From NCBI GenBank assembly GCA_013400155.1, contig VXBM01000343.1, forward strand, positions 127,266-191,265: DNA of 64,000 nucleotides, in the 5' to 3' direction. This document shows positions 25,279 through 38,500 of the stretch, piece after piece. Each line of letters opens with the position of its first letter. The first letter of the stretch is position 1. The DNA is from Helopsaltes ochotensis. Its lineage: Eukaryota > Chordata > Aves > Passeriformes > Locustellidae. The notes under the pieces are model-generated. The model saw only the letters and a list, made by a program, of their open reading frames with translations, ran no database searches and was not told the DNA's origin. The position numbers and the translations under genes were made by a program.

Positions 25279-26041
25279 CTGTTGGAGACAATACACAAAA
25301 AGATTATTATTAGGTGGTGGGTGAAGAGAAGGCATTAAAAACATTCAGACATATTAATACATGCATTTCCAGCAGGTTAGAAATGGAATTCCAGAATTTC
25401 TTCTCTCTCACAGTCTCTCTGAAAATAAATTCTGAAACAGAATCTTATTTCAACTTGTGTTTTATTTGTACTGGATTTTAGTGACTGGATTTTGTAACTC
25501 ATAGAGAACTGCTCATTTAGCCTTTTAATTTGAAAATCCTCAAAACAATTTGATAACTAATGTTTAAAGAAACCAGTACATTAGCTTGAAAGAACATATT
25601 TTTAATCTCAGAAAAAAGACTTTTTTAAAAAAATCATAAGAAACACTGAAAGATAGAAAAATCACTATCAAATAGATTTAGCCCTTATACAAAGTGTCAA
25701 CAGCATTTCCAGAGGTATTGCAATTTTTTTTCCATTGCTCATTATTTTCTATCCCCCAAACAAACAAGCATACAAAGCACACCGAACTGAACTTTTTTAC
25801 CCTTAACTGCATTTTGTGAACAGGTTTCAACTTTGGGGTTTGTTACTCCTTCCTATGAGAACACCTGATCTCCTGTGGGCCAGCATGAGAGCGGAAAGGC
25901 AGCAGCTGCTGAAAGCTGCCTCTGCCACCTCTGCCCCTCAGCTCATACAGTTACAGGAGAAACCATTTCTTCCTTTCAAAGGAATAAAAATGATCTCTAA
26001 AACTACCCAAAACACCTACAAAATAGCCCCTCAAACAATCA

Positions 26042-26130
26042 GACACACACAAAAAACCCCAAACCCCAAATAAAAAGATCAAACAACCCCTCCCCAAAAA
26101 AACCCCAACAAACCCCATCCCCAAAAAGCC
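26042..26130. repeat. A/C-rich low-complexity tract
   Basis: Repeated A3-7 and C4 blocks (aaaaaacccc, ccccaaa, aaaccccatcccc). The transcribed strand carries at least six G4 runs over about 80 nt. Confidence 0.9.
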
Positions 26131-29100
26131 AAAAGGATTCAATTTAAACTAGCATTGGCATACATCTAACATTCAATCTTTCCTTAAACTTTTCTTTAAG
26201 ATGACTGTAGCAGCAATACATGAAAATGGAAAAAAAGTAATGCATTTGTTGTAGCACTTAAATTTTGGACATAAATGAAACTGCAACAAAAACAATTGAT
26301 AAAAAAATAGCTCCTATGTAGCCAGCAAGAAACACCACGAAATGTTTGAGGGGAAAATTACTACCTATGCTTGAAAAGGCCAGCACAATAGATTTAGTCC
26401 TTAACGGGCTTCAAGTGGCCTTGACTGCTATTCAAATGTTTGAATTAACACTGCATTCATCATAGTGATGCCCATAACGGATTGCATTATTTCTATATGG
26501 GAAAGCATAATTATCAAGCAATTAGGTAGCAAACACAGAGATCAACACACATCCCCACACCACCCCCCTCCTTTTCTGTCTAGAAGCAGATGCAAGATGC
26601 TTTTTGAGCTGTGCTTAAATCACATCTTTGCAGCTGCTCTTCCCACAGCCCCAAGAGACACGGATTCCACTCTCACTGGCCAATACCAAGTTTTTTTGCC
26701 AATTAATCTGTCATGGCAGAATTATGTCCTTCCTACATGCTCTCCATTGCCTGAAGACCCCAGCTTTTTCATTACCCTTCAGACACTTCTGAGGGTCTCA
26801 ATAATTTCAAGGTGGCAATATTTCAATTATCTCAATAATTTTAAGATTTTTTGTTCCCTGAATGGGTTTGAACAGAGGGAATCTGAAGCCACAAATTCCA
26901 ATCTTTACTTGAGGGCTAACAAAATTTATTCTTATCCTGCACCAACTGTAAACATCAAATTACTGATGAGCAACAGTTCTTTTAATTTAACAACAAACTG
27001 GATTTCCTTTTCTGGTACCAGAGCTTATTTAACAAAGCTAAACTAAGGAAAAAAAAATTGTAACACTGTGCAGATAAAACATGGTAACAAACTTGAACTG
27101 CTGCACTAGAAAAAAATGGGATGTAATTTGGAGTGTGTTGTGGATTTAGATAAGTAAAAAAGACAAAGAAGCTACCTTGAACTCCGGCAGAAGAGCACAG
27201 AATAAGCCTTAACATAATGAGACAGAAACAGCTTTGACAGGAAACAGGTCTACAAATCAGAATATGGCGTTTTGTAAACCAATTCTGTTTTTTTGCCAGC
27301 TAAAGTTATATGTGGATATAAACACGTTTTTAACACACATCAAGGACGTGCTTTATTGTCCATGAGTTAAAGTATACACAAAAACTTCATAAAGAAAAAA
27401 AAAGTATGATTAAATAAAGCAGCAATTTTATAGCTATTGGTGTGGATATGGATTTGTGGAGACACAATGCTGCAAACTATGTTGCTAGAATCAACATAGA
27501 TCACTTCCTTACAGACAAAGTCTGAAGAAGTCAAAGTCTTACTCAGGAAGAGCATCAGATCCTGTTATTAGGAAAATCAACTTGCAAGCATTACTTTCAA
27601 TAGCAAATCAGCTTTTAAAATAACAAGACTGGTGACGCCATACACATAATACCTGGATACTAAATCCTGAAGGTTTGTCTAGAAGTCATAAGAACTCAGA
27701 CAAACCTGGAAACAAAGAAAGAAAATACAATCCCCAAATGACTGGAGAAACAGCCAGTGCTGTTAGTGCTATTACAGGTTTAAGGTGTAGTATTCCAGAG
27801 GAGCAAGACAGGTTAGAATCAGAGTCCTACATGTGACCTTCATCCACCCATCTGCAAGTCAATACCTGGGAGACTTTCAGATAAAACCCAGTGCCAGTTA
27901 ACCCTCTGCCCATATGCGCAGCGCTTGCTGATGAGTCAAAGCCCGCTGTTCTTTGGAATCTGCCTAAATTCTATGTTTTACACCTACAGTATCTCTGTGT
28001 CACTGAGACTACTGCCCAAGTGTCTGATCTGGTAAAGTAAACTGGAGTGGTGGTCAGACATTAGATAATTAACTCCAGCATCCTTTGGGAGACACAATGA
28101 ATAGGCAATCCATGTACCAAAACAATACTCTGCTTCATGAAAACACAGGGTAGCTCATTTTGCAAGCACCTATTGTTAGGAAAAATGTATCAAGACAATA
28201 AAACTGAAATCCTATGTCTTTGCCACTGAAGGAAGATGTTTCAAATATTTTTAAAAAAGCATATTACAATCACCGTATATTATTAATGTATTTTTAATAG
28301 CTGACTACTTACAAAACAAGGAGTTTCAAGGACTTTGTTAGTATGGAGGGAATACTACATTAATGGTAATTGTTATCCTAAATTCCTGATGGATGAAAGA
28401 CAAACCCAGTTCGAATTTTTTTTAAAATGTACCACAGTACATCAGTGCCCCATTAATACAATATAACAATGGGTCATACGTTCCCCTGTGTGGTGATGAA
28501 CCCAGACTGTGAACTGAACAATACACAAGACATCATCCACCTGCAGTTACAGGTCTGACTTTCTTACCAACAAACAGCATCAGTCGGCAGAACATACAGC
28601 TGGGCAGTAGAATCATTCTGAATACTTCTGCAGGTGCTTTCCAAAAAGGTTCACTCACGTGAGTCACTCAGGTGATTTAAAAATCTGGATTAACTATACC
28701 TGAAACCAGCAAACAACTTTCCCCTGCTATGGCAAGGAAGGTCTGTATGATCCTTAAATCCATTTGCAAGAAAGCTCTACATGTTCCAACCACTATTTAA
28801 ATACTGAGAGTGCTATTTTTACAGGATTTAATTTCTATCTGCATGTTAACTCACCACTAAAAATTTTCTTCTCCTATCCTTAAACTATAAGATGATTTGA
28901 AATTTCCATAACCATTAACTGCACCCAAACGCAAGGCTAAATAAAAAGTTTTAGTTCAGCAAATCTGTTTTTGTAATTCTACATGTAGACAGTAGTCAGA
29001 GAAATTGATATACTGTATTATTTTCATTCAGTTTTCTTTTAAAATCTGACATTCAGAACCCTGCTTTATATCCCAGCTTTTAGCATTTTACTTCACCACC

Positions 29101-31954
29101 AAAACACACTCATTTGGGGCCTCATTTATTTACCAGCATAGTCTTTCTTTCTCTTAAAAACTATGGTGCAAATAGCTTTGTTGAATACTATGCTTCAATG
29201 CTGCTAACTAAAGTGCATCTCTCAAAAAGAATTATTTGATGCAAGCAGTGAGCCCTGATATAGTGAGAGCAGAGTATGAACAGCCAGTACTCTACCAGTG
29301 TCCACCTAGAAAGCTCTACACAAGCTTGAAAAATCCTAGAAATAGGATTACAACTGGAGGTAAAACCTTCTTGAACTTTAATTATGCTTTAGAGAATTGC
29401 ATAATTTAATCCCGTTGCAAGAGACTAATGTCTCGAGGCATTTTGGGGGTGCTTGTGTGCTGAGGAAAGGGGCAGGTCAGACCTTACCCTGACAAGGCAG
29501 TGCTCTGCCCTGTACACCCCCAGCCCCCTGGAGCCTGTATCCCAGTCCAACAGACGCACACTGGAGGCAATGCCCCACACTCCACCTCTGGAGCCCCTAA
29601 CCCAGCTCCTGAGCGCCCAAGTGACCAGAAATCCCACCTGGGGAAAGGGCCCATATAATTTGCAATATAATTTCATACTTTTATATTCCAGTCATTCACT
29701 CACTTCAACACAGTTTCGCAATGCTATTTAGTACTTGATGTCTTCCAAATTTGTATAATCTACAGTAATTTCATCCAAATGTCACCTATGAGAGGAATAA
29801 AATGTTTGCCTACAAAAACAAACCTGATGATTGGACTTACTAACCCTCACTCCCACTTTATAATATTCCTCATTTTAGCACAAGCTTCTTTATACCCTTC
29901 AACAATTTCTTACTTATAATTCTTGTCCTAGTCATCTCAGTGGCACCATATGGAATATTCTTAAAATACAGACAAATAAAATTTACAGCATTGCTCCTAA
30001 CAGCTAAATCTTGCTCCTTCAGTGGATCCAATTAAAAAGCATCACATAGGACTATTAATCATTAGAGGTTAGTATCACCCACATGAGGAAGCTCCTGTGA
30101 CTACTGAGGTGGGGACACCTGAACGCCCTGACTTGCTGAGATTATAATCATTCACTTGGCAGGCTGGGTGGTGCAGATGACTTGCCTACACAGCATCAGA
30201 CAGTCAGCTAGAAAAGCCCATTAATGACATGGGCACCAGGTACCATCCAAGCTAACGCTGTAACTCTTAGTTTCCCACAATTCTCCATGTATTCAACAGC
30301 TCATGGAAAATTCAGAAGTAGTTTTCAGCAGGTTTCACACCTTCCAACCCAAATACTAAAGGGAAAGGATGTCCAGACAACTAACTAAAGACAGTTGCTA
30401 ATAATTATGAGCCTGACGCTATTACCTGGCATGTTATCTGTTTTTGCAAGGAACAGAAACACTTTACGTAGTGAAAGCTGATCCTGTGTGATCTTTACAT
30501 GTATGCATAAGACATGGAAAGAGACTTCAGCTGCAAACTAAAGTCTGACTTTCCAGACACAAATTATCTCTGCAACCAGCTACTGGTCCTGTACAGAGGA
30601 CAATGAACTTGCATATATTGTCTGAGCAATTAACATACATAACAGAGATTTATCTGCTGTACACACAGTCTTTTTCCTATCCTGTTTATTATCCTCAGTG
30701 TGCTCCCAACACTTGGACTACGTACTGCTCTAACAACACTTAAGTGTAGCCCAGGAGCTTTTATGGTCACTGTTGCTTACCAACAAATCTGCCCCTTCCC
30801 TGATGGGTGCCATTCATGCACTACTTGCACTCTACACAATCTGTTTACTTCATCAGTGTAGTGCTGTCTCACTGCTTCTTCCCATCTGACATGAATCTGA
30901 GTATGACTAGGATAGTAAGACTAACAGTTAAAAAATTCCATGTAAGTATCCAGTGTTTGTCCAAATCAGCTTGCATCTGTAAAGATTAACAACAAACTCC
31001 CTTGCAGGAAAAATCTTCCATTATCTCTAGAGCAAACAACGAAAACTGTGGAGGGAGAGTCTGGGGGGTAATTTGCCTGAGATGTCTATATTACACTTTC
31101 TTATATGGGGCAATTATTAATTACCCAAAACTTGGGCCACTGGTCCTCCTCCTCAAAGAACATCTGTCTAAATTAGAGGACAGCTGATACCTCCAGTTCA
31201 GACTGCACCTGGATGAAAAACAGGACTACAAGGAAGAACACAGGTATAAAATGCACCTTGAAGAAGTATGCTTACATTCAAGATGCTCGTCTTCTAAAAT
31301 AGAGCAATCCTAATCACATCCAATCTGTTCTTGCTAACTCAAATCCAGTGCATGATTAAGTAGTAGCTACCTGAGCCCTCCAGCAGATCTGAAGTAATGG
31401 CACATTGCTTCCAAAGGTGCAGCCAGACCTCTAAATGATTGCTTGGCAGATATCAAAGATGAAAATATTCTTGAGCGAAGTGACAGGTACTGGCAGTAGC
31501 ACTCTAAGAGAGCTCTACCTTGAGATTCCAGAACACACCTTCACTGAACTTTGCTATATTTGACACATAGGACTCATAGCACTTTTCTGTCCTCAGAGAT
31601 GGGAGGTCTTGGGGGGAAAAAACCCAAGTAGTTTAAACCAGTGGTCCAAGTATGCCATGCAAACAGAGGTAACTGAGTATGCATGTGGCTTGCTCTCAAC
31701 AAGCAATGAATTAAGGTTGAAGGGAAAAGGTTGTTAGGGAATACAAGGGTGGAAGAATGAAATACTCACTTCAGATGCCTCTAGGGCAATGAATTCCCAA
31801 GCAATGCCAATAATCTCATTAGGACTACACACAAAGCCAAGGATAACACCAAAGACTACTAAGATGATAACTAAAAGAAAGTGATACCATTTTCAAGACT
31901 GTGACAATTTTGATTCCATTCAACTTGAATAGTCTAGAGCAAAGGGCATACTGA

Positions 31955-32575
31955 TTTCAGCTGGGGTAGAATTTTCTTCTTAGTCTCTGGTACAGTGCTG
32001 TGTTTTGATTCAGCATGAGAGTAAGGCTGGTAGCACACTGATGTTTTAGCTGTTGCTGAGCCAGGGACCTTTCAGTGTCCCAGTCCCCATCAGTGAACAC
32101 GTGCACAAGGCACTGGGAGGCAGCACGGCCACCCTGAACAGGCCAAAGGGATGTTTCATACCACAGAACATCGTGTCCAGGATGTAAACTGGGGGCAGCT
32201 GGGCAGGAGAGGCTGACTGCTGCTGGGAGGTGGGCTGGGCATTGGTCAGCAGCTGGTGAACAATTGTACTGTGCATCACTTGTTTCTCTTGGTTATTATA
32301 TATAACTCTCTCCTTTTCATTGCAATTATTATTTTTGTTATTATTATCTTCAGTAGTAATGATGTGGGTTTTTGTTTGTTTCAATTATTAAACTGCTCTA
32401 ATTTCAACTTACAAGTTTTACTATTAATTTTTTTTCTGATTTTTCTATCTGCTGTAGAGGGATGGTATGAGTGGTTGAGCAGCTTAGTAATACTAAGTAA
32501 CACTAGTAATACTAATAACTTAGTTGTTATTGCAGGTCTTCACCCCTTTGTTGTCCTTTAACCCATCCTTTAGCT
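31955..32575 (+). mobile_element. Probable solo LTR, avian ERVL-like
   Basis: The block follows an avian ERVL-type LTR pattern from cagctggggtagaattttct, through tacagtgctgtgttttgatt and gcacactgatgttttagctg, to the ggccaaagggatgtttcat block, ggatgtaaactgggggcagc and ggtgaacaattgtactgtgc. It then becomes T/A-rich with ttattaaactgctc and fades near 32.57 kb. No internal retroviral genes are adjacent, so it is most likely a solo LTR. It lies antisense to MAST4. Confidence 0.65.
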
Positions 32576-35435
32576 GGTAACTAAGATGGTACAAATATTA
32601 AGAACCTAGTTCATTAAAATAAGAGCAATGAATGGATCTCTTTTCAGTAAGGGCAACTGCAGGCTCTCCCCAGAGATGGATGTACAGCACTGTGATCCAG
32701 TAACATGCAAGGTGAGGAAGCTAAAGGTTTCTAGGGTAGGTGACACTGAAAGAGTCCTCAATGGCTAAAGTTCCTAGCTTTCTCATCAGTTAGATTGAGT
32801 CCCTTAAAAGGCAAGAATCAGTATTTCCCTTGAGAACTCAGTGACAAGAAATTGTGCAACGGTCTCACAAAGTTACATCAGCTGTTAGCATCCATGCAGC
32901 CTGATCCTCAGGCTGCACTCACCTGGGCAGATCGCACATGCTCTCCAGTGTCCTCTAAATTCTGCATAATCTCACTGGAACGTATTTGTCAAAAATGCAT
33001 GTTATTACCACACTTCAGCCAAGAACACTCTGGTGAAAAAACCTGTTTTCAGTAAATGCAAGCCCTGATACTTTGCTATGCATTCAGCTTGTTACAAGTT
33101 CCTCAAGGACTGGGAACTCCTTTGTTTGCCTCTCCTTCTTCTGTTGTTTTCTCTTCCAACAGCAAACATTAGTAAGAAATACATGAGAGTTTTAGAGGAT
33201 CATCTTCAGTCCCTCTGAGACTTAAAACTTGAAGTACATGCTCCAGGCAGATGATCTGGCTGTAAAGTAGCAGGGTGTCAAGTAGAAACTTCCAATTTAA
33301 AGAACTTTTCTATGAGAATCTCACATTGAAAAAAGACCCTAAAATCATCTCTAGCTGGACAGGAGATGTATCAGTTTCTCTCAGTGGAGTCAAGGAGGCC
33401 TCTCTGACTTGGAGTAATTCCTCTCAGCCAAGGAGGGCCAAGAAGAAAAAACCCACAAGCTGTACAGCACACATAGTCTCTTGTCACATCCCTCTACCAC
33501 ACCTTGCAAGGAAAGAGGCCTTCAGTACATGTCACAGAAAGCAGGGAGGCAACCAGAGTGCGCAGAAGCTAGGGCAGTTTAACACCCATCAGCTCTGACA
33601 ACACAGAACAAACAGGATCACTATAAATCCAGCCTCTCAAGTCTGACATTACCATGGATTTATAGACAATAAACACCTGAAACACTGAACTCCTACTGCA
33701 TACAGAGAGGAAAAATTCTAACTTATTAAATTTGCATCTTTTTGTTATTTGTGTGGATTAGGATGATATTCACATGGATTTGATGTACAGACTTGTCTAG
33801 GCAAACTAGCCAGCTGAGCTAGGAATCAATAGTAGCATGAGTATTTACTATAATTTACTATAATTCAGAGTAGCAAGCTAAGAACAGAGCTTATGCTCTG
33901 TTTTTAATCTCATAAATGTAATGAGATTTACTATGAGATTTACTAGTGCTGCTCAAATGTTTAACACACTTGGCCTTTGGAAGTATCCAAATAACAGAAC
34001 CTACTATATCCTGTAATTGGAGAAGTTGTCCGATTTCTGTAATACGTTTTTGAATAAACTGGACACACTGCTGAGTTTATGGAAAAGAACTTCTTACACT
34101 TTATCTATCTTTTTAATTATAGAACTGGTTTTCAACCTTCAGAGCCACTTGACACCTGTGACATCAGCAATATTATTTGTCTTTTATTGTTTGAGAAATC
34201 AATTCAAAAGATGAAGCCACTTGCTGAAAGCCTGAGTCCACTGCCAGACAGGAACTTTCCAGCATTTATCAAATATACAGCCTATATACAAATTGCAGGT
34301 AACATGTGCTGGTCAGTCCATGCTTCTGAGTTCACTAGGCGTCATTGGTCCACGGTTTCCATTTCCAAACAGGTGGTGTAGTCATTCACAGCAGCAGACA
34401 CACCAGAGCAAGCAATGTTACTGCTTTCCTCAGCATTACCAAGGAGGCTTTTTATGGTGACCACAACCTCCTCTTCCAAATGGAAATTTCTGTATTTCGC
34501 AGACCCAAAACGGCATTCCAAACATCGCAACACTTAATTTTTCAGCTTCAAAACATATGCACCATGTTTTACTTTGTTTGTTTTAAATGCTCTGCTGCCT
34601 TCAACTCTTCACGAATTTTCATGTTGCCTGGATTCCTAGTTGTGACAGCTGCTCCTGAGAGTGAAAACCACCACCATATTTTCTCTAACAATGTTGCTTC
34701 CACAAAAATACTGGAGATGCCTTAATGTACTTCAAAAATCCATGTGAAGCTCTGCACTTTCTTGTTTACCATCTCCCTGAGGGCACTTCTCCAGAGTATT
34801 CAGTCTGATTCATCACACAAGGATTAGTGTGGCCCTTTCACTCTGGCCTGTAGTTACAGCCAATGTACCCTCAAAAATAAAAAGACCTTTGTGGAAATGT
34901 GAGGTGATAAGCTAAAAATGTTCCTTTCTAAAAATTAAGCAATTATTATAATTAAAGTATTTATGTACTCATTCAAGCTTTAAGTGTTTCAGAAGTTTTA
35001 GAAGAAAAACAAAATTATCACCAATTTATTGCCATGCAAAGTGAAGCAAAGCAACTACCAGCAAAGTGCCCCACACTATAAATCCTGGGGAGCAAAAGTA
35101 CCAGGAACAGAATGTAATACAGACTCTACTACCTTCATTACATGGCACAACCTACAGGAAGGGCAATGGTGGAAGGGCAAGAGAAGATCTGTCAGAATGC
35201 AAGGTGAGGAAATAAAAAAATAGCTCCATGGTATTTTTGGATTGCTCCTGATCATAACATAGGATTTATGGATCTAAATGTAAAAGAGAAATGTGGATGG
35301 AATGACTTGCAACTTTTTGCTATTACAAAGAGTGAAAAGAACAGTTACACAGAAAAACAGAGAATGTTTTCCTTCAGTTATAAAGATGCCCTAAGAATTT
35401 TCATAATAGCAGTACTAGTACAGTCATAAAATCAC

Positions 35436-35524
35436 CTGTATGAGCTGAGAGTGGTGAATGAGGCCGAGGCAGAGCTGGAGACTGGCTACTGCCCATCAAA
35501 CTCTTCCTGTTGCTTGTTCTACAG
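35436..35524 (-). CDS. MAST4: MAST4 coding exon, N-terminal region (CRTSNRKS...SPLSAHT)
   Basis: This 89-nt exon is the most 5' coding exon I can identify. Read on the minus strand, a pyrimidine-rich tract ending in cccacag precedes it and gtgat follows. It begins with the last base of a split codon and then reads CRTSNRKSLMGSSQSPALP followed by RPHSPLSAHT. It ends with one base, G, which pairs with GA of the next exon to give Gly. The NRKSL and SPALPRPHSPLS motifs are the conserved Ser/Pro-rich stretch found in MAST proteins after the LPRRGSF-type segment. The region is probably disordered and holds likely phosphorylation sites (RKS, SP). The preceding exon should end in the first two bases of the split codon (TT if the residue is Phe, as in MAST4 from memory). 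It was not found to the right. Confidence 0.92.
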
Positions 35525-38500
35525 CTGTGGGCAAAAAGAGAGGAAAGAAGACATTAGCATCAGAAATACAGCATGTACCACATATGGGTGTTTTGAGATT
35601 CTGCTACTGAGTTCCTTGACTTCCCAGTTTCCTATTAAAAATCAGAGCTATTGTTGTTTTTGTAGGCATGTCCAGGATGTCTACGATCATAATGGATAAT
35701 GGCAAAACCAGAAGTGTTTAAAGAAAATACACCATGGATACTTTTCAGGCTTGCACGTTTGCTGTTCTGTGCAATGAACAGCATTTCCCTGCAGAGTCAT
35801 TTACAAAATATTGTTCTCTGATTACAGCTTATATCTCTGCCATACGCTTTTTATAAAATATAAAAATGAATATCTGAAACACAGTCTCAAGTTTACAATC
35901 ACCATTCAATGACTAAACCTATCCCTGTTGCATGAATTGTAGCTTGAAATCACATGCAAGAGAAAGCAAGATTTATCAATCTGAGAATGGTATGATAATT
36001 ACAAATCTAATTATTGAGATAAATTTCACATCTGTGCCCTTGTCAATGGAACAGATGATAACTAAGAAGATGAATGCAGTTTTTTACTCATACATTTTTC
36101 ATCTGCAAAGCCACTAATTTCCCATACCACAAGATCATTAAACAAGATTAAAAGTAAATTAACGCATCTATTAAACTTGGGAAAGGAGGTATTTTTCTTA
36201 AATACATCATACAGTTTTTATATATGTGTTGGCAAAAGTAGTTTTCTTTTTCGCTTATTCTACTCTAAAGAATATTCTCATAAACATAAATCCCCAACAT
36301 TCCAAAGACTCATGCAGACGGAAAATATTATCCTGAACTAAAAGACCTTAGTTGTGTATAAACTGAAGTGCATATGCTAACGTTTACAGCACTGGAATAA
36401 AATGTTTTTCTGTAAAGGTTTAGAAAAACTCCAAGCTACTAAAATAGGGCAAATTTATACACAAAAGCATTTAACTAGAAAAGCAGATTCCAAGAGAAGC
36501 AGATTCAGATCTTATTTCTGGACGTCTCAAAAAAGGAATTTTGTACATTATGATGATCTCTCATTATGTAACAGCCAGAAAGCAAGACTAATTGGTTTTG
36601 ATATGGTTAATTTGAATAAAGTGCAAAAGAATGGATGGAGTTTGATAGTATAAATAAAAACAGATGCAGAAGTACTCCAAAGTAATACAGAAGACAAGGA
36701 GAATAAAGAAAAAAAAAGTAGAGGAAAAGCTGAGTATGGAATCAGTATAGATGATATCTGCAATATGCAAAAAGTCACACACTAAGACGACCCTCCCCTT
36801 GAAAAATGCTTTGTAAAGCAGCAAGAGTGCCACACCCCAATCTCTAATAGGTTAATGCAAAGTCCATTTGCACACTGCACAAAGTTTTGCCATATTATTT
36901 AATTATTACATTCAGTGATTTAACCCATAACTGTAAAATTACTATAGAACATTTTAAGGAAAGAACGTACAAAATTATTGCAAGTTTCACATTTAGAGTA
37001 CTAGAGAAGTCAAAACTAATTTAAAACATACACTGCCATTTTTAAGACAAACAAAAAGGAGGAACTTTTCAAATGTGAAATCATATTCATACATTTTTAG
37101 TAATCTGTCTAGATTAATGTCTACTTTTTCAATCACAAAACCTGAGCAAATATTCCATATTCCATTAGACAACAAAGTTTTAATTGTTTCCCCCCTTCTC
37201 TAATTTTTGTCCATCTAAAGAGTCACTGAATTCCTCTCTCATTGAAGAAGGGTCTAAAATTTTCCTTCTGGCTTCATGCAATACCTTTGCTAATGTTCCT
37301 CCCTTTACCTGTTGCTCCTGTTTTAAAAGCTTGAATAACTGTTTATTTGCAATTCTCCAATCTAAAATTGAACCCAGGAAAAACTTCTGGTATTCATTAG
37401 ACATTAATTAAAAGACAGAGATTGCATCTATCCAGGATGATGTGACGGTATCACTACCAACATCTGTGGGGCAGGCTGGGGCTCAGAGCACTCATTATGT
37501 GACTTGAAAGCAGATTTGCAAGGCTAAAGTCTGGGATTTAAAGGACCACCACAACTTCTGGCAAAAGAAAGTAATACATTTGAAGCACTAAGATTTTAGA
37601 TACCCTTCACAGATTCTGCTACAGGGATTACTCCTTGCACTTACTTGTCACTTGCCTTTACTTGTAGAAATTGAGACTTTTATCACTTTTAACAGAATTT
37701 CCTATGAAAATAAACAAATGCCTCCTATTCACTTTTACATTAATATCCAAACTTTACATTTCTCAGTTGAATGTTCAATGTCTTTCACAAATCATTATCA
37801 AAGACATCTAATTAAACTTATCTTTGGGGTGTTCTTGGGAAGCTGTGTATTTTTAACACTCTGGGAATATGATGGTATTACCCTCAAAATCAAGATCTTA
37901 CATAATGAAAAATCTTTCTATCCACTGCCATTTCAAAAACATCTTTGTTATTTGCTCAGATGTGGCTGCAGAGAGAATTTATCTTCTATCATACTCAAAT
38001 GAAATGTTCTACTGAGAAATTAAAAAAAAAAATATGAAGTCTCCTCTATCTGCCTTACCAGTAAGGTAAGGTGCAGCTCACTGCATGGAAGGATAAATCC
38101 ATCCTAGAGCTCTCACTGTAAGCTTTGTTTTTCAGTTGCGCTTCACAGAGACTTTGAAACAATGTAATCCATTCTGTATAATCTGTGAAACACAATTCCT
38201 TCCCCAAAATAATGCTGTTATAAAAGAGGCATTTTGCGGATAAAAAAAAAAAAAACAAACTTCAGGGAACCTTGAAAGATGATCTAAGCTGCCAGAACTC
38301 AACAAATGGGAAGCAGGGTGGCACAAAGGAAGTATCAAAGCATTACTTACTGAACTGTATTTAGCCTTGAAACAGCAATCTTTCTTATACAAAAGAATCT
38401 CAGAAGTTAAAACCCTTCTGCAGACAAAATAGCTTTTTCTAGATCTCTGAACACATCAAGTAACTTTCCCCTTCTATTGTTTTCATAAAGCTAGTCTTCT

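Larger units (their letters stand above)
25279..35435 (-). other. MAST4: MAST4 intron (10.2 kb)
   Basis: This is non-coding sequence between two phase-1 junctions. It holds an A/C-rich low-complexity tract at 26.04-26.13 kb, a small GC-richer block at about 29.43-29.66 kb and an ERVL-like LTR at about 31.95-32.58 kb. A 193-codon plus-strand open frame at 26,465-27,046 resembles no family I know, and I treat it as chance. Nothing else is recognised. Confidence 0.85.

Noticed and set aside
26465..27046. 193-codon plus-strand open frame, the longest in the window
   Set aside because: It lies in a MAST4 intron, antisense to the gene. Its composition follows the local DNA, no motif or family is recognised, and no splice or promoter context supports it.
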